Origin: Gemmatimonadota bacterium
GTDB taxonomy: Bacteria > Gemmatimonadota > Gemmatimonadetes > Gemmatimonadales > GWC2-71-9
Assembly: GCA_027294815.1 (NCBI GenBank)
Contig: JAPULP010000227.1
Span: forward strand, 1-6,750
Length of the DNA stretch: 6,750 bases
Direction of reading: 5' to 3'
A model generated the notes under the pieces. The model had not been told where the DNA came from. It saw only the letters and a list, made by a program, of their open reading frames with translations, and did not search any database. The translations under genes and the position numbers were made by a program. Of this stretch, positions 1 to 6,052 are shown in pieces (the stretch's first letter is position 1; every line of letters starts with the position of its first letter).

Positions 1-1253
1 CCACAACGACCGTTCGGGAGTCGACGCAAGCGCTCCCCTTATTATGCCGGAACTGCGCGGCCGAATACGACGCGAAGCCCAGCGCCATCTGTGAGAATTG
101 CTTGGGACCGTTGGAGCCGTTGTACCCTGAGTCCCGTGTCCTACCGGACCGCGCCACGATCGCGGCGCGGGCTCCGTCGATGTGGCGCTATCGCGAATGG
201 CTTCCGTTCGAAGGACAGGTGACTCGCTCGCTCGACACGGGTTTCACGCCGCTTGTCGACGCGCCACGACTAGCTCGGCGACTTGGCGTTGACCGCGTCT
301 GGGTCAAGAACGACGCGGTTTCGCACCCCACGCTTTCGTTCAAGGACCGCGTCGTCGCCGCGGCGATCAACGCGGCGGATGCGTTTGGATTGACGACGTT
401 TGGTTGCGCATCGACCGGAAACTTGGCGAACGCCGTGGCCGCGCAGGCCCGCCGTGCCGGCCTCGATGCTTGGATCTTCATTCCCCACGACTTGGAGCTG
501 GGCAAGGTCGTGGGCACGGCGGTGTTCGGCGTGAACCTCGTGCGGGTGAACGGAACCTACGACGACGTCAATCGGCTCTGCGCCCAAGTGGCCGACCGTT
601 TTGGATGGGGCATCGCCAACGTGAATCTCCGGAGCTACTACGGCGAGGGATCGAAGACCGTGGCGTTCGAGATCGCGGAGCAACTCGGGTGGCGCTTGCC
701 GACGGCAGTCGTCACCCCGATGGCAGGTGGTTCTCTGCTCACGAAACTGTACAAAGGCTTCAACGAATTCCGGGCCGCGAATCTCGTATCCGGTGAAGTA
801 CCAAGACTCTTTGGCGCGCAGGGAGATGGATGTGCACCCATCGTACGTCTGGTCGAGAGTGGCGACAAACAACTCGTGCCGGAAATTCCTCGTACCATCG
901 CGCGATCGCTCGCCATCGGAAGTCCACCAGACGGTGTCTATGCAGCGGACGTGATTCGGCGAACCAGGGGCTGGGCCGCCGCGGCAAGCGACGAGGAGAT
1001 CGTTCAGGCGATCCGGATTCTAGCCGAGGACGTCGGAGTGTTCACGGAGACAGCGGGTGGCGCAACGGTCGCGGCTGCGTTGAAACTCGCGCAGCACGGG
1101 CACTTTCAGGCGCACGACGAAGTGGTGTTGTGCATTACGGGCAATGGATTGAAAACCATCGACGCGATTCAACCTGCACTGGCGGACGCGCCGATCATCG
1201 CACCGAGAATCACCGAGGTAGTAGCGCTGGTGGAAGCCTCCGCGACTACATGA
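1..1253 (+). CDS. thrC: Threonine synthase, PLP-dependent, zinc-ribbon type (5' partial)
   Basis: Threonine synthase converts O-phosphohomoserine and water to threonine and phosphate, the last step of the threonine pathway, in the cytoplasm. The frame is open from the window's left edge (first whole codon at 3) and gives 416 residues; the true start lies upstream. Numbering from codon 3, two CxxC pairs (C15/C18, C30/C33, with GPLEPLY following) form an N-terminal zinc ribbon seen in many threonine synthases. A TTG start at 102 would delete the ribbon, so I reject it. Fold-type II PLP motifs follow: SFKDR with Schiff-base Lys114, STGN at 137-140, the phosphate-binding glycine loop PMAGGS at 239-244, then ETAGG and ITGNGLK near the C-terminus. 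It heads a probable operon with cysO, moeZ and the aspartokinase-homoserine dehydrogenase gene, which supplies homoserine. A diverged paralogue using another nucleophile is possible, but the plain threonine synthase reading is best supported. Confidence 0.9.
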   Translation, partial: TTTVRESTQALPLLCRNCAAEYDAKPSAICENCLGPLEPLYPESRVLPDRATIAARAPSMWRYREWLPFEGQVTRSLDTGFTPLVDAPRLARRLGVDRVWVKNDAVSHPTLSFKDRVVAAAINAADAFGLTTFGCASTGNLANAVAAQARRAGLDAWIFIPHDLELGKVVGTAVFGVNLVRVNGTYDDVNRLCAQVADRFGWGIANVNLRSYYGEGSKTVAFEIAEQLGWRLPTAVVTPMAGGSLLTKLYKGFNEFRAANLVSGEVPRLFGAQGDGCAPIVRLVESGDKQLVPEIPRTIARSLAIGSPPDGVYAADVIRRTRGWAAAASDEEIVQAIRILAEDVGVFTETAGGATVAAALKLAQHGHFQAHDEVVLCITGNGLKTIDAIQPALADAPIIAPRITEVVALVEASATT

Positions 1254-1276
1254 CCATCGACAGCGATTCAACAACG

Positions 1277-1283
1277 AAAGGAG
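1277..1283 (+). promoter_or_regulatory. Ribosome binding site of cysO
   Basis: AAAGGAG lies 7 nt before the ATG at 1291, a near-ideal Shine-Dalgarno site. It fixes the start of the sulfur-carrier gene and lies in the 37-nt gap after thrC. Confidence 0.75.
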
Positions 1284-1290
1284 AAACGAC

Positions 1291-1566
1291 ATGGCGGTAA
1301 CACTCACGCTTCCCACGGTGCTGGCCAATCTCGCCGAGGGAAACAAGACACTCGAGGCAGAGGGTCATACGTTGGGCGACGCCATCGACAATGTGTCCGG
1401 ACGCTATCCCCAACTTGCCTCTCGCCTACGAGATGAGGACGGGACGCCTTACCCGTTCGTGACGTTCTATCTGAACGACCAGGACATCCGTCTCAACGGT
1501 GGTTTCGATGTCGAGCTGCACGAGGGTGACGAGATCACGATCGTGCCGGCGATTGCGGGAGGTTGA
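1291..1566 (+). CDS. cysO: CysO/MoaD/ThiS-family sulfur-carrier protein
   Basis: A 91-residue ubiquitin-fold sulfur carrier. Proteins of this family are adenylated at a C-terminal Gly-Gly by an E1-like enzyme, converted to a thiocarboxylate, and then donate sulfur for cysteine, homocysteine, molybdopterin, thiamine or tRNA thiolation. The protein ends exactly in PAIAGG, with Gly90-Gly91 last, so no C-terminal trimming protease is needed. As remembered, its length and features match Mycobacterium tuberculosis CysO: the VTLTLPTVL start, the HTLGDAI segment, the FYLNDQDIR strand and the GDEITIVPAIAGG tail. I therefore favour a CysO-like role in amino-acid sulfur assimilation over MoaD. The activating enzyme gene follows after 2 nt. 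The physiological acceptor (O-phosphoserine, a homoserine ester or other) cannot be read from the sequence, so the symbol rests on similarity, not proven function. Confidence 0.85.
   Translation: MAVTLTLPTVLANLAEGNKTLEAEGHTLGDAIDNVSGRYPQLASRLRDEDGTPYPFVTFYLNDQDIRLNGGFDVELHEGDEITIVPAIAGG
1557..1562 (+). promoter_or_regulatory. Ribosome binding site of moeZ, inside the cysO Gly-Gly codons
   Basis: GGGAGG sits 6 nt before the GTG at 1569 and is formed by the codons for the carrier's terminal Gly-Gly. It decides the start: an in-frame TTG at 1563 would have no spacing to this site. The layout suggests translational coupling of carrier and activating enzyme. Confidence 0.7.
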
Positions 1567-1568
1567 AC

Positions 1569-2759
1569 GTGACGACGAGCGTACTGGCTGCTCCCCCCAA
1601 GGGGCAGGGACAGGGACGGGGGCGCACCAAACTGAGTCACGACGAGATTCTTCGATACTCGAGGCACCTCATCCTGCCCGAAGTGGGACCTCAAGGTCAG
1701 CAACGGCTCAAGGATGCCCGCGTTGTCTTGATCGGTGCGGGTGGTTTGGGATCGCCCGCAGCGCTCTATCTCGCGGCAGCCGGTGTCGGAACGATCGGTC
1801 TGGTGGATTTCGATGTCGTTGAGGAGAGCAACCTGCAACGACAAGTCATCCACGGCACGGGGACTTTGGGACAGTCGAAATTGGACTCGGCGAGTGCGCG
1901 CATTCGCGATCTCAATCCCCACGTGCACGTCGAGCGATTTGAGACTCGGCTCACATCAGAAAACGCGTTGGAGATCCTCGCGGATTTCGATGTCGTGGCG
2001 GACGGTACGGACAACTTCCCGACCCGGTACTTAGTGAACGATGCGTGCGTGTTGCTGGGCAAGCCCAACGCGTACGGATCCATCTTCCGGTTCGAAGGAC
2101 AGGCGTCGGTTTTCTACGCCAAGGAGGGCCCGTGCTACCGGTGTTTGTTCCGCGAACCGCCGCCGCCCGGGCTCGTTCCCTCCTGCGCCGAGGGGGGTGT
2201 GCTTGGTGTCTTGCCTGGCATCGTCGGCAGCATACAAGCGCTCGAGGTCGTCAAGCTCATCCTTGGTGTGGGAGAAACGCTCGTTGGTCGTCTTGTGCTC
2301 TTCGACGCTTTGCAGCTTTCGTTTCGGGAGTTGGCGTTGCGCAAGGACCCCGGGTGCCCCGTGTGCGGAAATGCCCCGACTATTACGGAGTTGATCGACT
2401 ACGAAGCGTTCTGTGGTATCGAGGCTGCACCGACATACGACGGCGCGGAGGTGTCGGCGCCCGATGTGGCCCGTGAGATACGTGAGGGAGCGGGGGTCGT
2501 GTTGCTCGACGTTCGCGAGCCTCAGGAGTGGGATATCTGTCACATCGAGGGAGCGATGCTCCTTCCGTTGGGAACGCTCCCGGCAACGCTCGGCGCGTTG
2601 GACGACCGGGCCAAGATAGTCACGTACTGCCACAAGGGGGTGAGGTCTCTGAAGGCGCTCGAGATTCTCAAGAGCGCTGGTGTATCGAATGTTCGCAGCT
2701 TGCGTGGTGGCATAGATGCCTGGTCGCGAGCGATAGATCCGTCCGTACCTCGATACTGA
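1569..2759 (+). CDS. moeZ: MoeZ/MoeB/ThiF-type sulfur-carrier adenylyltransferase with C-terminal rhodanese domain
   Basis: This E1-like enzyme adenylates the C-terminal glycine of a sulfur carrier and, through its rhodanese domain, delivers persulfide sulfur to form the thiocarboxylate. The GTG start gives 396 residues, close to the size of actinobacterial MoeZ. The E1 domain (about 20-265) has the RHLILPEVG opening, the ATP-binding loop GAGGLGS at 56-62, the NLQRQ segment near 88-92, and DGTDN near 146-150. Zinc-site pairs are C189/C192 (CYRC) and C263/C266 (CPVC), with Cys206 in PSCAEGGVLG as the candidate E1 cysteine. The rhodanese domain (about 296-390) has LLDVREPQEW and the active-site loop CHKGVR with Cys354. 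All key residues are present, so it should both activate and thiolate. It starts 2 nt after the carrier gene, its obvious partner, though MoeZ-type enzymes often serve several carriers. The next gene begins 1 nt after its stop. Confidence 0.9.
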   Translation: MTTSVLAAPPKGQGQGRGRTKLSHDEILRYSRHLILPEVGPQGQQRLKDARVVLIGAGGLGSPAALYLAAAGVGTIGLVDFDVVEESNLQRQVIHGTGTLGQSKLDSASARIRDLNPHVHVERFETRLTSENALEILADFDVVADGTDNFPTRYLVNDACVLLGKPNAYGSIFRFEGQASVFYAKEGPCYRCLFREPPPPGLVPSCAEGGVLGVLPGIVGSIQALEVVKLILGVGETLVGRLVLFDALQLSFRELALRKDPGCPVCGNAPTITELIDYEAFCGIEAAPTYDGAEVSAPDVAREIREGAGVVLLDVREPQEWDICHIEGAMLLPLGTLPATLGALDDRAKIVTYCHKGVRSLKALEILKSAGVSNVRSLRGGIDAWSRAIDPSVPRY

Positions 2760-2760
2760 G

Positions 2761-4503
2761 ATGCTCGAGCATCCACTGTCGGTTCTCAAGTTCGGTAGTT
2801 CGGTCTTGAAGAGTGAAGACGATCTGCCAGTCGCTGCGCTCGAGATCTACAGAGAGTTGCGGAAAGGGCATCGCGTGGTTGCCGTCGTTTCGGCCTTTGC
2901 CGATACGACCGACCGCCTCTTGCAGCGGGCGCGGCAAAACTTCGACGCCCCGCAGGAAGCCTCGCTGGCCCGCCTGCTCGCAACCGGCGAGACGGTATCC
3001 GCAACCTCGCTGGGAATGTTGCTCGATGATGCGGGCGTTCCCAACGTTGTGCTCGACGCGTTTGACATTGGGTTGGGCACGCGCGGGCCGGTGCTGGACG
3101 CGGAACCGGACAGCCTCGACGTCGCGGCGCTACAGCAAATCCTTCGAGGCGTGTCGGTTGTGGTGATTTCCGGTTTTGCCGGCAGGTGTGGAGAGGGCAG
3201 ACCAACCCTACTGGGGCGCGGTGGTTCAGACCTGACGGCACTCTTCATCGCGCACCAACTGAATGCGCGTACGTGCCGATTGATCAAAGATGTCGATGGG
3301 TTGTACACCGATGATCCGCGCGGTAACGCTTCGGACGCGCATCGATACCGATTTGCCTCCTGGTCCGACGCGTTGCGGGTTGGTGGAACGCTGATTCAGC
3401 CAAAAGCGATTCGATACGCACAACGACATGGGATTCCGTTCATTGTCTGCGCGGCCGGCGTCGGGGTCGGAACGAAGATTGGGAACGGAGAATCAAAATA
3501 CGAAACTGGACAGGCGAGCCGTGATCCGCTTCGGGTCGGGCTCGCCGGACTCGGTACGGTCGGGTTGGGCGTCTACCGCTGGCTCGTGAGGCGACCCGAG
3601 CAATTCGACGTGGTAACGATTCTGGTGCGGGACACGAACAAAGAACGACCGGGCGACGTTCCGACGGACCTCCTGACGCACGATCCGCGGTCGTTTGTCG
3701 ACAAACCGTTGGACGTGGTGGTCGAGCTGATCGGCGGGACGGACACGGCCGATTTTCTCGTACGACATGCCTTGGCGGAGGGCCTCCGGGTGGTGACCGC
3801 AAACAAGGCGCTCGTAGGGTCGACTCCGGCCTACTTGGAGCGAACGAATGGAGTCACAGAACGTCTATCGTTTTCGGCCGCCGTCGGTGGTGCCGTACCC
3901 GTACTGGAACGTGTTTCGCGACTGGCGCAGCATCTCGACATCCAGCAGATCGACGGTGTTCTCAACGGCACCTGTAACTATGTACTGGATCGGCTGGCCG
4001 AGGGATGTGAATTCTCCCATGCGGTTCGGGAGGCGCAGGACAGAGGCTTTGCCGAGGAAGATCCGACCCTGGATCTGACGGGCAAAGATTCGGCGTACAA
4101 GCTGGCGGTAACGGCCGCCGTCGCCTTTGGCGCGATTCTCGACCCCGAATCGATACCATGTGAAGGGATCGACGGGCTGTCGACCCAAGAGGTACAACAC
4201 GCCGCACAAAGTGGACTCGCGTTGAGGCTGGTTGCCCGGCTCACCAGGACAGCGCATGGGTGGGCCGCCCGCGTCGCCCCCACCCCCCTACCGAAAGAAG
4301 ATCCATTAGCCCAGGTGCGCGGTGAGGAAAACGTGGTGGTGATCCGAACGCGCGATGGGAAGACCGAGGTGTTGCACGGGAAAGGTGCCGGTCGCTGGCC
4401 CACGACGATTTCCGTCGTTGCGGACCTGTTGGATCTGTATCGGCGAAGGACAGCGGGTGCTGGCGGCCGAGTCTTAACGGGAGCGGGGAGCGGGGAGCAG
4501 TGA
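2761..4503 (+). CDS. thrA: Bifunctional aspartokinase-homoserine dehydrogenase, compact form without ACT domains
   Basis: The fusion catalyses aspartate to aspartyl phosphate and aspartate semialdehyde to homoserine, committing carbon to threonine and methionine. It has 580 residues; E. coli ThrA has 820. The aspartokinase part (1 to about 240) shows KFGSSV at 10-15 (usually KFGGTSV), LGRGGSD at 151-157, KDVDGLYTDDPR at 176-187, and GGTLIQPKAIRYA at 208-220. The homoserine dehydrogenase part begins near 256 with GLAGLGTVGLGV (dinucleotide loop), then VVTANKALV at 344-352, AAVGGAVP at 373-380 and LNGTCNY at 401-407. Catalytic-region residues are Asp438, Asp443 and Lys447 in DLTGKDSAYK. Only about 15 residues separate the domains, leaving no room for the usual ACT pair, and no ACT-like tail follows. 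The ATG is 1 nt after the moeZ stop with no clear ribosome binding site, implying translational coupling. The last codons (LTGAGSGEQ) are encoded by the GC-rich repeat at the gene's end. Confidence 0.9.
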   Translation: MLEHPLSVLKFGSSVLKSEDDLPVAALEIYRELRKGHRVVAVVSAFADTTDRLLQRARQNFDAPQEASLARLLATGETVSATSLGMLLDDAGVPNVVLDAFDIGLGTRGPVLDAEPDSLDVAALQQILRGVSVVVISGFAGRCGEGRPTLLGRGGSDLTALFIAHQLNARTCRLIKDVDGLYTDDPRGNASDAHRYRFASWSDALRVGGTLIQPKAIRYAQRHGIPFIVCAAGVGVGTKIGNGESKYETGQASRDPLRVGLAGLGTVGLGVYRWLVRRPEQFDVVTILVRDTNKERPGDVPTDLLTHDPRSFVDKPLDVVVELIGGTDTADFLVRHALAEGLRVVTANKALVGSTPAYLERTNGVTERLSFSAAVGGAVPVLERVSRLAQHLDIQQIDGVLNGTCNYVLDRLAEGCEFSHAVREAQDRGFAEEDPTLDLTGKDSAYKLAVTAAVAFGAILDPESIPCEGIDGLSTQEVQHAAQSGLALRLVARLTRTAHGWAARVAPTPLPKEDPLAQVRGEENVVVIRTRDGKTEVLHGKGAGRWPTTISVVADLLDLYRRRTAGAGGRVLTGAGSGEQ

Positions 4504-4576
4504 GCGGGCCCGACCCCACCCCGGTTGGGATGGGGAGGGGCCCGCTCCCTGCTTTACCGCTCCCTGCTCCCCGTTA
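4475..4576. repeat. Imperfect GC-rich palindrome spanning the convergent gene ends
   Basis: The left arm 4475-4491 (TAACGGGAGCGGGGAGC) matches the reverse complement of 4559-4576 (TAACGGGGAGCAGGGAGC) with one gap and one mismatch. The left arm carries tandem GGGAGC units, and a perfect 10-bp stem lies inside. The stop codons of both convergent genes (4501-4503 on +, 4574-4576 on -) fall within it. It may act as a bidirectional transcription barrier or be a dispersed intergenic element. Confidence 0.6.
4502..4547. terminator. Candidate bidirectional terminator hairpin between convergent genes
   Basis: GAGCGGGCCC (4502-4511) pairs perfectly with GGGCCCGCTC (4538-4547). Inside, CCCCA (4514-4518) pairs with TGGGG (4531-4535), and CCC with GGG closes a short loop around 4522-4526. 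The stem is very stable and sits between convergent genes. No T-tract follows on either strand, so it is not a canonical intrinsic terminator; termination is inferred from position and stability. Confidence 0.45.
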
Positions 4577-5545
4577 GTTCCCAATCTCCGCGATTGCCCA
4601 GATCAACATGCGACGCACCTCGACATTCTGTTCATCTGTCACGGCGGCCGTTAGTGCTTCCAACGCCAGTGGGCTTTCGATCTCGCCCAGGGCCCGCGCG
4701 GCCTGCTTCCGCACCTCCGCGTTGTCGTCCCGCAGCGCGTGAGCCAGGTGGTCGACGGCGGTGGCGCTCTCGATCTCGCCCAAGGCCCACGCCGCCATGC
4801 TCCGGACCTCACTGGCGGCGTCCCGGTCGTGCAACACGGCCCCAAGGAACTCCACCGCCTCTGCACTTTCGATCTCGCCCAGAGCCCACGCCGCCTGCTT
4901 CCGCGTTTCCATGTTGAGACGGTCGCTGTTGACGGCGGCTCCCAGGGCGTCCACCGCCTGCGCGCTCTCGATTTCGCCGAGAGCCCAGGCAGCGGTGTGC
5001 TGCACCTCGGGGTCCGGATCGTTCAGCAGCGCGCGACCCAACGCGTCCACCGCCTGAGCGCTCTCGATCTCGCCCAGGGCCCACGCCGAATTTTTGCGGA
5101 CTTCCTGACTATTGCGCCCGTCGTTCAGTGCACGGGCCAGGTAGTGGACCGCCTGCGCGCTTTCGATTTCACCCAGGGCCCACGCCGCCTGCTTCATCAC
5201 CTCAGAATTTCTGCCGTTGCTGTCTTCGAGGGCCCGGCCCAGGTAATCGACGGCGGCGGCGCTCTCGATCTCCCCCAGCGCCCAGGCACACATGGCACGC
5301 ACTTCCGGATCCAGATCCTCGTTAATGAGGGCGGCACCGAGGAAATCCACCGCCGCGGCGTGCTCGATCTCACCCAACGCCCAGGCGGCCATCTTCTGCA
5401 CCTCGGACACCGGATCGTTGACCAAGGTACGGCCCAGCGCTTCGATGGCCCGGGGCGACTCGAATTCGCCCAGGGCGTGGGCGGCCTGCGTGCGAATCTG
5501 CGGGTCGTCGTCGTTCAACAGGGTGATCATGGCGTCCAGCACGTT
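4574..5545 (-). repeat. In-gene tandem repeat array encoding the HEAT repeats
   Basis: Roughly ten DNA units of 96-102 bp run in tandem. On the + strand each carries a variant of CTCGATCTCGCCCAGGGCCC, for example near 4678, 4770, 4869, 5065 and 5262. The units keep the reading frame and differ mostly at third positions and in the inter-helix loops. The array encodes the repeat domain and has no independent identity. Confidence 0.8.
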
Positions 5546-6052
5546 TGCTTGGAGCCGGGACCTCCCGCTGCGGTCCACGGTCCTGCGCGCGCGCTCGCCT
5601 GCCCGTATGGCTTGCTCAGCAGCCCGCCGGGCCCGCTCGGCGATCCTCTCGACGTCTATCACGATCGGGGCGCGAGGCGCCACCCTGACTTCCACCACGT
5701 CGGGCTGTTGGGCGACGCGGAGCGTGAGGGCCACCGCCAACCCGGCGCCCGGTACCAGCAGGGCGGCGAGACCGGCCGCGAGCAGTCGCGGCGTGGTCCA
5801 GAAGGATTGCTTCGGTTCCGCGCCTGCTCCCGCAGTGGCGTTCCGCCGCTCGACGATTTCCGGCCACAACTCCCGCTCGGGAGTCGCCTCGCTCGGCAAT
5901 CCGCGAATGGCCTGCACGGTGGTTTGTAATTCCTCGAGCGCTTCCTGCCACTCGGGGTTCGACAACAACTGTTCGCGCACGTATGCCGTTGTCTCGTCGT
6001 CGAGTTCCTCGTCGAGATATTGCGACAGCAGCTCTTCCATATGCTCGTTCAT
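4574..6052 (-). CDS. Membrane-anchored anti-sigma-like protein with about ten HEAT repeats
   Basis: The 492-residue protein starts with a short acidic helical segment (1-50) laid out like the zinc-binding anti-sigma domain. The H-x3-C-x2-C ligand positions read Gln28, Asn32 and Trp35, so zinc binding is not expected. One transmembrane helix follows (about 89-112), then a strand-rich stretch and a charged Arg/Ala/Glu helix (about 133-168). From about 170 to the end come ten HEAT-like repeats of 32-34 residues with the core ALGEIES (193, 225, 258, 292, 325, 357, 389, 422, 454, with AIAEIGN at 486). With the N-terminus inside, the repeats would lie in the periplasm as a protein-binding scaffold. 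The ATG overlaps the sigma factor stop (ATGA), and GGGAGG (6063-6068) stands 10 nt upstream. Context makes it the likely regulator of that sigma factor; this is inference, and the ligand is unknown. Confidence 0.85.
   Translation of the reverse strand: MNEHMEELLSQYLDEELDDETTAYVREQLLSNPEWQEALEELQTTVQAIRGLPSEATPERELWPEIVERRNATAGAGAEPKQSFWTTPRLLAAGLAALLVPGAGLAVALTLRVAQQPDVVEVRVAPRAPIVIDVERIAERARRAAEQAIRAGERARRTVDRSGRSRLQANVLDAMITLLNDDDPQIRTQAAHALGEFESPRAIEALGRTLVNDPVSEVQKMAAWALGEIEHAAAVDFLGAALINEDLDPEVRAMCAWALGEIESAAAVDYLGRALEDSNGRNSEVMKQAAWALGEIESAQAVHYLARALNDGRNSQEVRKNSAWALGEIESAQAVDALGRALLNDPDPEVQHTAAWALGEIESAQAVDALGAAVNSDRLNMETRKQAAWALGEIESAEAVEFLGAVLHDRDAASEVRSMAAWALGEIESATAVDHLAHALRDDNAEVRKQAARALGEIESPLALEALTAAVTDEQNVEVRRMLIWAIAEIGN

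Noticed and set aside
102..104. TTG start for threonine synthase
   Set aside because: The upstream in-frame sequence encodes two CxxC pairs of the zinc ribbon, so translation must begin before the window.
270..872. Open - strand frame of 200 codons opposite thrC
   Set aside because: No recognisable domain and full overlap with strongly conserved threonine synthase motifs on the + strand.
1563..1565. TTG start for the MoeZ-like gene
   Set aside because: It directly abuts the GGGAGG site with no spacing; GTG at 1569 has 6 nt of spacing.
4660..5480. Regularly spaced repeats resembling a CRISPR array
   Set aside because: The period of about 99 bp is a multiple of three within a coding frame, and the sequence between cores is also conserved. 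The array encodes HEAT repeats and has no unique spacers.
4739..5929. Long + strand open frame of 396 codons opposite the HEAT gene
   Set aside because: Its repeated sequence is the antisense of the ALGEIES units; periodic GC-rich repeats keep the opposite frame open. It shows no domain of its own, while the - strand frame has clear HEAT, membrane and start features.
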